Assembly (NCBI GenBank): GCA_910586645.1
Contig: CAJUIS010000048.1
Span: forward strand, 1 to 6,553
DNA length: 6,553 nt
Direction of reading: 5' to 3'
Origin: an uncultured Lachnospiraceae bacterium
Lineage (GTDB): Bacteria > Bacillota > Clostridia > Lachnospirales > Lachnospiraceae
Part shown: positions 1 through 6,552 of the stretch, one piece after another
Numbering within the stretch: position 1 is the first letter of the stretch
How the letters are laid out: each line of letters begins with the position of its first letter
Program-made: the position numbers and the translations under genes
The notes under the pieces: generated by a model
The model's input: the letters and a program-made list of their open reading frames with translations, nothing else
Databases searched by the model: none
What the model was told of the DNA's origin: nothing

Positions 1-68
1 TCTGCCAGTTCCTCTTGAGAAATCCCCATATTACTGCGATATTTTTTTATTTGTGTGCCAACTTCCAA
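1..68 (-). CDS. XRE/Cro-family helix-turn-helix transcriptional regulator, N-terminal fragment (runs off the window)
   Basis: Reading leftwards from a TTG at 66-68 gives 22 codons, (M)EVGTQIKKYRSNMGISQEELA, then the window ends. The pattern I-K-K-Y-R-x(4)-G-[IL]-S-Q-E-E-L-A is the first helix and start of helix 2 of the HTH_3 (Cro/CI) fold, common at the extreme N-terminus of Firmicutes regulators. The start is chosen because GGAGG (76-80, complement) lies 7 bases upstream; the internal ATG at 27-29 would remove helix 1 and has no ribosome binding site. It lies on the same strand as the large surface-protein gene, about 405 bp downstream and beyond a terminator, so it is probably transcribed on its own. 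Its C-terminal part, which would show whether it is a plain repressor or carries a sensor, peptidase or membrane domain, is not in view. Confidence 0.85.
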   Translation of the reverse strand, partial: MEVGTQIKKYRSNMGISQEELA

Positions 69-75
69 CTTTCTT

Positions 76-80
76 CCTCC
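76..80 (-). promoter_or_regulatory. Ribosome binding site of the XRE-type regulator
   Basis: The complement reads GGAGG, 7 bases before the TTG at 66-68, with a purine-rich stretch (GGAGGAAGAAAG) around it. This near-ideal Shine-Dalgarno sequence is what decides for the unusual TTG start over the internal ATG at 27-29. Confidence 0.8.
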
Positions 81-170
81 TTCGTTTATTGATTGATTTG
101 TATCCTTGAACCACCAGAATCTTATCATTCAACAAACCAAGCTTCTACCAAAAAGATTTGACTTTAGCCA

Positions 171-206
171 AAATCCCTATGTCAAATCCTTTTGACATAG
201 GGATTT
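171..206. repeat. Perfect 16-bp inverted repeat (operator or weak bidirectional terminator)
   Basis: The arms AAATCCCTATGTCAAA (171-186) and TTTGACATAGGGATTT (191-206) match perfectly around a TCCT loop. It lies 100-140 bases upstream of the XRE-type regulator start and about 270 bases beyond the surface-protein stop. Neither side is followed by a good T-tract, which weakens a terminator reading. The inner part, ATGTCAAA-n4-TTTGACAT, is shaped like an operator half-site pair, and further GTCAAA/TTTGAC hexamers occur at 157-162 and 251-256. The symmetry is certain; the function is inference. Confidence 0.6.
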
Positions 207-256
207 ATCTATGTTTTACATAAACTTTGCTTTCTTTTTGTTCAGATTCTTTTGAC

Positions 257-412
257 TTATATCCATAATCGATCCGCTTCACCCTGCTGATCTGAAAATG
301 CTTCTAACAAAAAGTCAACTTTCTTTTTCTCCTTTATGCGCTTCTTTAAAAACAGAACTCCATCCTGACTGTTTAAAATCAGAATGAAGTTCTTCCCGTT
401 CCGGTTATTTGC
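257..412 (-). pseudogene. Possible coding remnant, 51 codons without a start, between the surface-protein gene and the regulator
   Basis: Minus-strand codons from 412 to the TAA at 257-259 encode 51 residues that look protein-like: a hydrophobic strand (FILIL), a turn with NSQDG, a basic helix (KKRIKEKKK), then an acidic amphipathic tail ending DRLWI. No ATG opens it. A TAG at 413-415 closes the frame upstream, and an in-frame ATG lies just beyond that stop at 431-433. This could be the 3' end of a decayed gene or a chance open stretch. The length alone is not significant in AT-rich DNA, and part of the frame is occupied by the hairpin at 348-393. I do not recognise a family. Confidence 0.18.
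348..393 (-). terminator. Probable intrinsic terminator of the giant surface-protein gene
   Basis: On the minus strand the arms AGAACTTCATTCTGA (393-379) and TCAGGATGGAGTTCT (368-354) pair over 15 positions, with two G-U wobbles, around a 10-base loop. One base (G at 353) then separates the stem from five T's (352-348). The wobbles pair only in minus-strand RNA (in plus-strand RNA they would be A-C mismatches), which fits transcription from the surface-protein gene, whose stop codon is about 80 bases upstream. The stem is only moderately GC-rich and the U-tract short, so termination may be partial. The hairpin overlaps the possible coding remnant at 257-412, and the two readings compete. Confidence 0.6.
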
Positions 413-473
413 CTATACGGATTTACTTATCATTGACGCTCTTCTCAAAATCTGGTTTCAAAAAAAGTCCTGC

Positions 474-3400
474 CTATTTCTTAACATCAACCGTTTTCGA
501 AGAAGTCCATTTTCCATAGACTTTTGCTCCGGTAGAATCCACCTGATATGCCCGTATGCGGATATAGTAGGTTTTTCCCTTTTTCAGTTTTATTGTAACT
601 TTGTTCTTCTTCGACTTCACTTTTTTTGTCGCGGATTTTTTGTATTTCTTATTTGTAGAATAAGCAATCTCATATCCGTCCGCCCTTCTTACTTTCTTAA
701 ACCTTAACTCAATTTTACGGGTTTTAGACTTCTTCGAAGAAGACTTATATTTTACCGTTGTCTTTTTGGATGCAGATTTCTTTGCAGAGGAAACGCTTGA
801 CTTTCCTACAGAAATCTTTGTCCATTTCGCATACAAAACATAATTTTTCTTTGCGCCGGCCTGTATCTTTTTCACTTTTTTCTTAAATTTCTTGTCCGTA
901 TACCATCCCGCAAAAATATACTTCGCTCTGGAAGGACTCTTCAATGTTACGTTTTCTTCAAAATAATCGGCTGGATTGGCGGCGTTGTTCTTCCCGCCGT
1001 TTAATTTGTAGGTAATGGTATAAGGAACCACGACCTGGCAGACAGCCGTCTGACCGTCCGCTTCGGCAATAATTTCCGCCGCTCCGTTTGCAGCCGCTTT
1101 TACTGTGCCGTCTGGTGATACCGTTACAGCCGAAGGATTGGAAGACCTCCATGTAACCTCCCTGTTTACGCCTGACGGCGTAATAACTGCTGTCAGTTTT
1201 TTGCTTTCATTGAGCTTCATACGGAGCTTTGTCTCGTTTAATTCTATCTTGACCGCTTTATCTTTGGCGCCCTTTTGAATCGTAAAATATTTTGTAATTT
1301 CCCCGCAGAAATTATTGATTCCGGCGATCTTTACCTCAGCCTTTGAGCCGGCTTCCGTATTATTAAAATATGCCACCATATAATCTTCATTTTCTTCCAG
1401 CAGTTCACCGCTTTTTGCCAGCCTTACCTTCACTTTAGGGCACACTGCGCTTCCTGTATAGTCAGCCGCGGCAATATCATCCACAATCGCGGCGCGATCT
1501 AAGGACGCCGCTGTCGTCGTCAATGCAATGCTCTTTGTCTGTGTGGACGCGCTGTCAGACGCAGTGACTGAATACGACTTTCCATTTGTTGCATTTTTTG
1601 GCGTAATTCTCACTGTATTTCCAGATTTTGCAACCGTATAGTAATCTCTGGTTCCTTCTGACGTCTGCCAGTTTAATGACGCCGTTCTTTCTTTATCTTC
1701 TTTGCCGTCCACAAGCAGTTTTGCCGTAACGGGAAACATTTTGCCGCCATATGTAAATTCTTTGTCCGCATACGCATAGTCAAATACAATATCGACGGTC
1801 TGTACCGTCGCGCCAACTGCATCCGCCGCTTCTGACACAACGTCTGTAAGATTGCTGCTGCAGACAATCGTCAGATTCTCTGTGCTGTCTGAAAACGCCG
1901 TGGCGTCTATATCTTCCACACTGTCCGGCACAACGACTGTGTTTAAGGAAGAACAGCCTTCAAATACATTTTCTCCAATGGAAGTCACGCCGTCCGCCAA
2001 TACGACCTCAGACAGATTTTCACATCCGCTGAATGTCGTGCTTTCGATTTTTTCCACAGAACCCGGAATTTCAATGCTTTCCAGATTCGTACATCCGTGA
2101 AACGCTCCCGCCCCGATTTCCGTAATTGTATCCGGCAGGGAAATTTTTCGAAGATCCGTATCGCCGCGAAACGCATTTTCGGCAATTGACGTAACCTCGC
2201 ACCCCTTAAATTCAATGCCCAGTTCGTCCAGTCCGGTTCCGGTAAAATCCGTAATTTTGTCTGGAATGACAAAGACGCCGTCCTTTCCCGCTGCCGCTCT
2301 CTGCGCTGTCCCCGCATACTTCGCCGCGCTGCCGGCTTCTCCAATCTGTACTTTTAAACGATTCTCTTCATCAATGGATAATACTTTATAATTTACCGTC
2401 TTTGTATTGTAAATACAGCTAAAAATTCCAAGCCCCCATTTTGCATATAAAGGCAGGACGTCCTGATCCGGCACTTTGGAAGTTGACCGGAATCTTTTTC
2501 CGATTCCATTCAAAGAATCGTTCCGGTTCTCATACCAGCCAAAGAAAAACTGGTCGGAACCATCGGCATAGCTTTCTAAAATCGGAAGCACATTCTCTTC
2601 TCCGGACGCAGCCACCGTACTGTTTCTTTCTGCATAAAAACTGTCGCTCAATGTTTCTTTATCGTAAAAATTCAATCTCGTCCAGTCTTCTTTTGTCTCT
2701 TCCGAAAGCGCCCTGGCTGAAACCGAAAGATTGGATTTGATTCCCGTAATGGTATAAACGCCGTTTTCATCTGCTTTTAACAGTTTTCCATCCGCGCTTA
2801 CCACAAGCGCCTCTGCGCTTTCATCCGTTTTCTGATAGCGGAACGAATAGCTGTTTCCATACTCTGTCTGCCCCTTCCTGCTGTTCTCGCTCTCATCCAA
2901 CGCATATCCGTTTACTTCCGGAATGCTGATCTGGCAGTCGGTATACGGGAATGTATAATATACGGTGATCGTTCCGTTGCTGTTATATGTCTTAGATACT
3001 GCTTTTTTACCATTTAACCTGATATTTGCAGCCAGAGAAAAAACATACCCGTCGTCCGGCGTAAGCACAATTTTTGCCCGGTATGCTTTCGCATATTCCG
3101 CAGCGGTTTCACTGCCCGCATTGGTCCAGGATACATGAGCTGAATATCCCTCTCCGCTGCTTGCGCCTGGCAGTTCTTCTCCTGCAGCAGGAGCGTTCAA
3201 AACAATATCCGCTTCCGCAATCTCCAGTTCCGGTTCCCCGCTTTTTAACGTACAGGTAAAGTTTCCCTCTCTCCCAACGTCAAATAACCGAACCAGATAA
3301 TAATATGTCGTTTTTCCTTCCAACTGGTAATTTAATTTAAAATTATTTCCATCGCTGTTCCCATCGTCATCCGCCGTTATAACCTCTCCGTGCTGGTCAA

Positions 3401-6400
3401 GCAAATGCACATATGTGTCATGGGTTCCGCTGCTGCTAAATTCATAGAACATGGTTTCCTGCGGGACAAAACGGTAAACCTGATATAACTTATTTCTGTT
3501 TAAGGAAACGGATACGGTCTGCCTCACCGCAATTTCCGCGGCATTTCCAAGAAGATCCGCATAGGAGGACTGCATAACCGGATAATAATATGCCGAACAG
3601 TTCATATAGTCGATTTTCACACATGGGCTGCCCTCTTCATCCTCTGTAAGGTATGCGCTTACCGTTCCGGTTCCATACCTGTTCTCAATTTTCTGTTCAC
3701 TGCCATGATCCATTATCCTTACTGTTTCTTCCGTTCCGTCTTCGTCTACAATCTTAAGATTCAGTCCGTATAAATCCACTTCATTTTCAAATGGAAGATA
3801 TGTCATTTTCTCCGGATTTTCTAAAACCGCAATCTGCTTTACCGTATTTTCCCTGACCAAAACCGGAGCTTCCACACGGGCGCCCATATAGCTAATCACA
3901 ATCGCATTTTCACCAGCCGACGCCATGCCTTTTTTATCACGATTCTTCCATTCAAATGAAATAGGAGTGGAATATCCGTCGTCAACCCATTCGCCGTTTT
4001 GCACCATACGTTTTGTCCCGTCTGTGTAATTGACTGTAATCACCAGGCCTTCTCTTTCATAAAGGATACGATCTGCGTCATACTGCATTACCTGAGACCA
4101 TGGATTGTTTTCAAGCACAATGGATTCTACCGGAGAAACATCGCTAAATGTAATCGGAACTTCTGCCGTGCAGTTTCCAATACTGTAAATAATTGCGTTT
4201 TCTTTTGTCACATCCAGCAATCCATATTCTGTTACATATTTAAATCTTCCATGGATGTATGCACCGTAGGCATATGCACTTTCCATATCATTCTCATTTG
4301 CGCAACCTTCCAATACCATTTTATCTTTACAGGTAATCCGGTATTTCAGACCATTCATTGGCACATCCCAAATATTTTCAAACGTATAATATTGTGTTCT
4401 GGATGGCCTGATTATCTCAAGTTTTTCTACATTCTCCTCGTTTAATGTAAAAGAACTTCTTTTTGAACTAATGCAACTAATAAAAGAACCTTCCATTTGG
4501 GAATTTAACATTTTTGCTATACAATAATATTTTTTCCCTGCTGTCATCATTGAAGTTATAGAAAAATTAACATTAGTCCCTCCGTCGTCATTGTTTGCCA
4601 ATAAAGAACCGTTTTCCTCATAGATATATCCATAACTATCATATGTTCCTTCACTAAAAAATGTATATTCCTTTGTTTCAGTTGGAACAAATTGAAAGAT
4701 TTTATATTGATTTAACGCTGTTATAGCAACATTTTGTATTTTATCATCTACAGTTTTCGTAAATTCCTCTTTCGAAAAATCAAATTTTTCCAGAAAAATG
4801 CCGTTACTGCCTCTATCTGCCATACGAACATACAGTATGCGTCCCATGTCAGATAAAGCACCGGACAATTCTAATCCATACTTTCCAGCATTCACTTTAG
4901 AAACATGCTCCTGTACGGAAACAATTTCTGATGTGCCATCTTTATAGAAAATCTCAATTTCTGCTCCATATAAATCCGCTGCAATATTATCAAATGGAGG
5001 ATATGCCATGCGTTCCGGATTCTTAATTACTTCTATTTTAGATACTGGATTTTCCAGCAGCGATGCCGGAATTTTGGCATCTGCTCCAAGGAAAGAAATT
5101 ATAATTTCATTGTCCTCAAGCGCCACATCACTGTATAAATCTGTATTTTTCCATCGGCTTCTGGCCGTATAATACTCAGACTTATAATAAACCTCTGTAT
5201 CCGAAACAGAATCCTCTACTATGCCATGATAATCCGGCGTTCCGTCGTTATAATGAACCGTAAACCGCATTCCTTTTAAATCAATTCCCCCTGCTTCAAA
5301 CTGATAATAAGACATTTTCTGCGGCATCTGATTGATTTCAATGGAATCAACCGGACTTTCTATAATTTCAACCGTAAATGTATCGCTCACTCCGCCATAA
5401 CAAAGCATAACTTCATAAGTTCCCGTCTGATCAAAGTTTACTGCGGAAGTATCCAGCCTATAGCCGTATCGTTCATTCTCAATATCCTCCCATTCACCCT
5501 CTTCCCAGTCATAAGCTCTGTAATTCGTAACCTGACCATTCAAGTCCATAATGGATAGCTCAAGTCCATTAAGACGAACCGATTCTGTTTCTCCCGCGTA
5601 GTAGACCGTTTTATCCGGAGGCGAAAGAATCGCAAGGCTCTCTGCCATTTTATCAAAAACCGTAACTGAATACTCCGCTTCTGCACCCATAAAAGAAACC
5701 TTTATCGGATACGTGCCCGCCTTTTTGAAATTCACCTCGCTGTCGTCTGTCTCCAGCCAATCGGAATATTGTTCACAGAGCTGATCATATTCCGAAGAAT
5801 ATATTCGCAGATTTTCATATCTTTCTCCGTTCAGAGTAAACGATACTTCCATTCCCGATAACTCAATCCGGTTCCAGTCGATATTTCCAGCTAAAAACTC
5901 TGTATAATACGGCTCTTTTGTAATCTCAAAATCAGAAATAAGGCTGTCGACTACCTCGATCTCATATACTGCGCTGTGTCCATAATAAAATACCGTGACA
6001 TCATGGGTTCCGATTTCCAGATACTGCGTATTTTCATGTCCTCCCAATTTCGTGTCCAAATGTCTGATAATTCTTCTGTCTTCTACGGTATTGATTTCAT
6101 CCGGAACCGTAATATCCGTAAACTTTGCCTCATCTTTTGCATCATAGGCGCGAATCACCATTCCTTCTGTAACAATGCCAGAACTCTTCCCCTCAATATA
6201 AGCCGTCTTTTTTGGCGGTGTAACGATTTCAATCCTGCTGTATGGATTTGCACAAATTTCCACCGGAGCTTCCGCCGTCATTCCCGCATAATTTGCCTGG
6301 TAAACTGTTTCTCCTATGCTTCCGCCCGCGGCAAGATAATCATCTACGTATCGATATACCCGCGCCTGTCCGTCTGTCGTTAATTTTAACCCTGCTTCTC

Positions 6401-6497
6401 CTCCTCTCCAAGATATTCCCGGCAGTGAATACCATGAATTATAATTTTTATCTCCGATGGATGCGTCTTTGTAATGAAGCGTTGCACGATCAATCAC
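474..6497 (-). CDS. Giant modular surface/secreted protein with Ig-like (Big_3, Big_2), PPC-like, InlB-type, BspA-type LRR and Fn3-like domains; N-terminus probably incomplete
   Basis: The frame encodes 2007 residues and stops at TAG (474-476). Domains seen by eye: a partial Ig unit (1-82); Big_3-like units starting near 87, 188, 286, 384 and 486; a PPC-like module (576-676); Big_3-like units near 691, 791 and 887; a second PPC-like module (986-1085); a beta-rich connector (1090-1265); an InlB/Flg_new-type repeat ending FFFGWYE...LYAKW (1272-1354); five 23-residue BspA-type LRRs (1435-1549); an Ig-like module (1568-1660); a 'YTG...DY..AY.NN..AG' module (1664-1740); Big_2 (1746-1824); a second InlB-type repeat (1826-1894); a Lys-rich linker; an Fn3-like domain with GYEIAYST and YYIRIRAY (1929-2007). 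No catalytic motif, membrane helix or LPXTG is visible, so a role in adhesion or surface binding is inferred from the families. The GTG start at 6497 has GAGGG only 4 bases upstream. There is no signal peptide, and the frame stays open upstream to TAA at 6540-6542 without an ATG. The true start is therefore probably lost or outside the window. Confidence 0.9.
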   Translation of the reverse strand: MIDRATLHYKDASIGDKNYNSWYSLPGISWRGGEAGLKLTTDGQARVYRYVDDYLAAGGSIGETVYQANYAGMTAEAPVEICANPYSRIEIVTPPKKTAYIEGKSSGIVTEGMVIRAYDAKDEAKFTDITVPDEINTVEDRRIIRHLDTKLGGHENTQYLEIGTHDVTVFYYGHSAVYEIEVVDSLISDFEITKEPYYTEFLAGNIDWNRIELSGMEVSFTLNGERYENLRIYSSEYDQLCEQYSDWLETDDSEVNFKKAGTYPIKVSFMGAEAEYSVTVFDKMAESLAILSPPDKTVYYAGETESVRLNGLELSIMDLNGQVTNYRAYDWEEGEWEDIENERYGYRLDTSAVNFDQTGTYEVMLCYGGVSDTFTVEIIESPVDSIEINQMPQKMSYYQFEAGGIDLKGMRFTVHYNDGTPDYHGIVEDSVSDTEVYYKSEYYTARSRWKNTDLYSDVALEDNEIIISFLGADAKIPASLLENPVSKIEVIKNPERMAYPPFDNIAADLYGAEIEIFYKDGTSEIVSVQEHVSKVNAGKYGLELSGALSDMGRILYVRMADRGSNGIFLEKFDFSKEEFTKTVDDKIQNVAITALNQYKIFQFVPTETKEYTFFSEGTYDSYGYIYEENGSLLANNDDGGTNVNFSITSMMTAGKKYYCIAKMLNSQMEGSFISCISSKRSSFTLNEENVEKLEIIRPSRTQYYTFENIWDVPMNGLKYRITCKDKMVLEGCANENDMESAYAYGAYIHGRFKYVTEYGLLDVTKENAIIYSIGNCTAEVPITFSDVSPVESIVLENNPWSQVMQYDADRILYEREGLVITVNYTDGTKRMVQNGEWVDDGYSTPISFEWKNRDKKGMASAGENAIVISYMGARVEAPVLVRENTVKQIAVLENPEKMTYLPFENEVDLYGLNLKIVDEDGTEETVRIMDHGSEQKIENRYGTGTVSAYLTEDEEGSPCVKIDYMNCSAYYYPVMQSSYADLLGNAAEIAVRQTVSVSLNRNKLYQVYRFVPQETMFYEFSSSGTHDTYVHLLDQHGEVITADDDGNSDGNNFKLNYQLEGKTTYYYLVRLFDVGREGNFTCTLKSGEPELEIAEADIVLNAPAAGEELPGASSGEGYSAHVSWTNAGSETAAEYAKAYRAKIVLTPDDGYVFSLAANIRLNGKKAVSKTYNSNGTITVYYTFPYTDCQISIPEVNGYALDESENSRKGQTEYGNSYSFRYQKTDESAEALVVSADGKLLKADENGVYTITGIKSNLSVSARALSEETKEDWTRLNFYDKETLSDSFYAERNSTVAASGEENVLPILESYADGSDQFFFGWYENRNDSLNGIGKRFRSTSKVPDQDVLPLYAKWGLGIFSCIYNTKTVNYKVLSIDEENRLKVQIGEAGSAAKYAGTAQRAAAGKDGVFVIPDKITDFTGTGLDELGIEFKGCEVTSIAENAFRGDTDLRKISLPDTITEIGAGAFHGCTNLESIEIPGSVEKIESTTFSGCENLSEVVLADGVTSIGENVFEGCSSLNTVVVPDSVEDIDATAFSDSTENLTIVCSSNLTDVVSEAADAVGATVQTVDIVFDYAYADKEFTYGGKMFPVTAKLLVDGKEDKERTASLNWQTSEGTRDYYTVAKSGNTVRITPKNATNGKSYSVTASDSASTQTKSIALTTTAASLDRAAIVDDIAAADYTGSAVCPKVKVRLAKSGELLEENEDYMVAYFNNTEAGSKAEVKIAGINNFCGEITKYFTIQKGAKDKAVKIELNETKLRMKLNESKKLTAVITPSGVNREVTWRSSNPSAVTVSPDGTVKAAANGAAEIIAEADGQTAVCQVVVPYTITYKLNGGKNNAANPADYFEENVTLKSPSRAKYIFAGWYTDKKFKKKVKKIQAGAKKNYVLYAKWTKISVGKSSVSSAKKSASKKTTVKYKSSSKKSKTRKIELRFKKVRRADGYEIAYSTNKKYKKSATKKVKSKKNKVTIKLKKGKTYYIRIRAYQVDSTGAKVYGKWTSSKTVDVKK
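1851..2195 (-). repeat. Five tandem 23-residue (69-bp) BspA-type leucine-rich repeats
   Basis: Within the giant protein, residues 1435-1549 form five back-to-back units of exactly 23 residues, beginning VTSIAENAF, ITEIGAGAF, VEKIESTTF, VTSIGENVF and VEDIDATAF. Each follows the pattern [VI]x.I...[AVT]F.[GD]c..L..[IV].[IVL]P[DG][ST] of LRR_5 (Treponema pallidum/BspA-like) repeats. The fourth and second units are closest to consensus; the fifth is eroded, with SDSTEN replacing the G-C...L turn. In characterised members such as Bacteroides BspA, this class binds host matrix proteins; here that role is only inferred. Five repeats is a short array, possibly a small recognition patch on a long Ig-like stalk. 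Confidence 0.85.
3573..6242 (-). repeat. Array of divergent Big_3-like Ig units with about 300-bp pitch, containing one PPC-like module
   Basis: Residues 86-975 contain eight units opening with a strand like 'sIe[IV]...P.k..Y', then '(D)l.Gl.l.[IV]...DGt', and usually closing with '[IV].[YF].G..a...V.V' (examples: VSFMGAEAEYSVTV, IISFLGADAKIPASL, VISYMGARVEAPVLV). Unit starts are at residues 87, 188, 286, 384, 486, 691, 791 and 887, a pitch of 97-102 residues except where the PPC-like module (576-676) is inserted. This matches the Big_3 (bacterial Ig-like group 3) pattern as I know it. The units are strongly diverged, so this is an old duplication and not a recent tandem expansion. Confidence 0.7.
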
Positions 6498-6510
6498 ATT
6501 TCCCTCGTAT

Positions 6511-6552
6511 AATAAGTGTATAGCCAGTAGAAATGATGGTTATGCACTTATT
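6511..6552. repeat. Imperfect 15-bp inverted repeat directly upstream of the giant gene's open frame
   Basis: On the plus strand, AATAAGTGTATAGCC (6511-6525) and GGTTATGCACTTATT (6538-6552) pair over all 15 positions if two G-U wobbles are allowed, around a 12-base loop that can close by one more A-T pair. On the minus strand the same two positions would be A-C mismatches, so the hairpin is stronger in plus-strand RNA. It sits where the surface protein should continue into its missing N-terminus. It could be the structured end of a mobile element (IS200/IS605-like ends carry hairpins), a regulatory hairpin or an assembly-edge artefact; the sequence alone does not decide. Confidence 0.6.

Larger units (their letters stand above)
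69..473. other. Intergenic region between the surface-protein gene and the XRE-type regulator
   Basis: This 405-bp AT-rich stretch holds the terminator-like hairpin (348-393), the doubtful remnant (257-412), the 16-bp inverted repeat (171-206), a minor palindrome TATGT-TTT-ACATA (210-222) and the regulator's ribosome binding site (76-80). I looked for a promoter for the regulator between 81 and 170 and found no -35/-10 pair better than about four of six matches in each box, so none is called. No tRNA or recognisable riboswitch was seen. Confidence 0.6.

Noticed and set aside
192..220. TTGACA (192-197) with a TTTACA 17 bases downstream as a plus-strand promoter
   Set aside because: The -10 box matches only three of six positions, the -35 is part of the palindrome, and no plus-strand gene follows.
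384..707. Plus-strand 107-codon open frame rich in Phe, Leu and Cys
   Set aside because: It overlaps the C-terminal coding region of the giant protein in antisense. Its composition is what the complement of Lys-rich codons produces (AAA/AAG giving TTT/CTT), and it has no ribosome binding site or family resemblance.
1851..2195. CRISPR-like or nucleotide tandem repeat with 69-bp spacing
   Set aside because: The periodicity is at protein level (LRR units). Nucleotide identity between units is too low, and there is no repeat-spacer structure.
1985..2344. Minus-strand 119-codon frame with Arg-rich translation
   Set aside because: It overlaps the LRR coding region in another frame. The apparent regularity comes from the 69-bp LRR period read out of frame.
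3999..4445. Plus-strand 148-codon open frame
   Set aside because: It is antisense to the Ig-like array in its AT-rich part, has no ribosome binding site and no recognisable domain; it is a shadow of the long minus-strand frame.
5976..6523. Two overlapping plus-strand frames (5976-6383 and 6242-6523) near the 5' end of the giant gene
   Set aside because: Both are antisense to Ig-like coding sequence, lack ribosome binding sites and have no family features. The second also ends within the inverted repeat.
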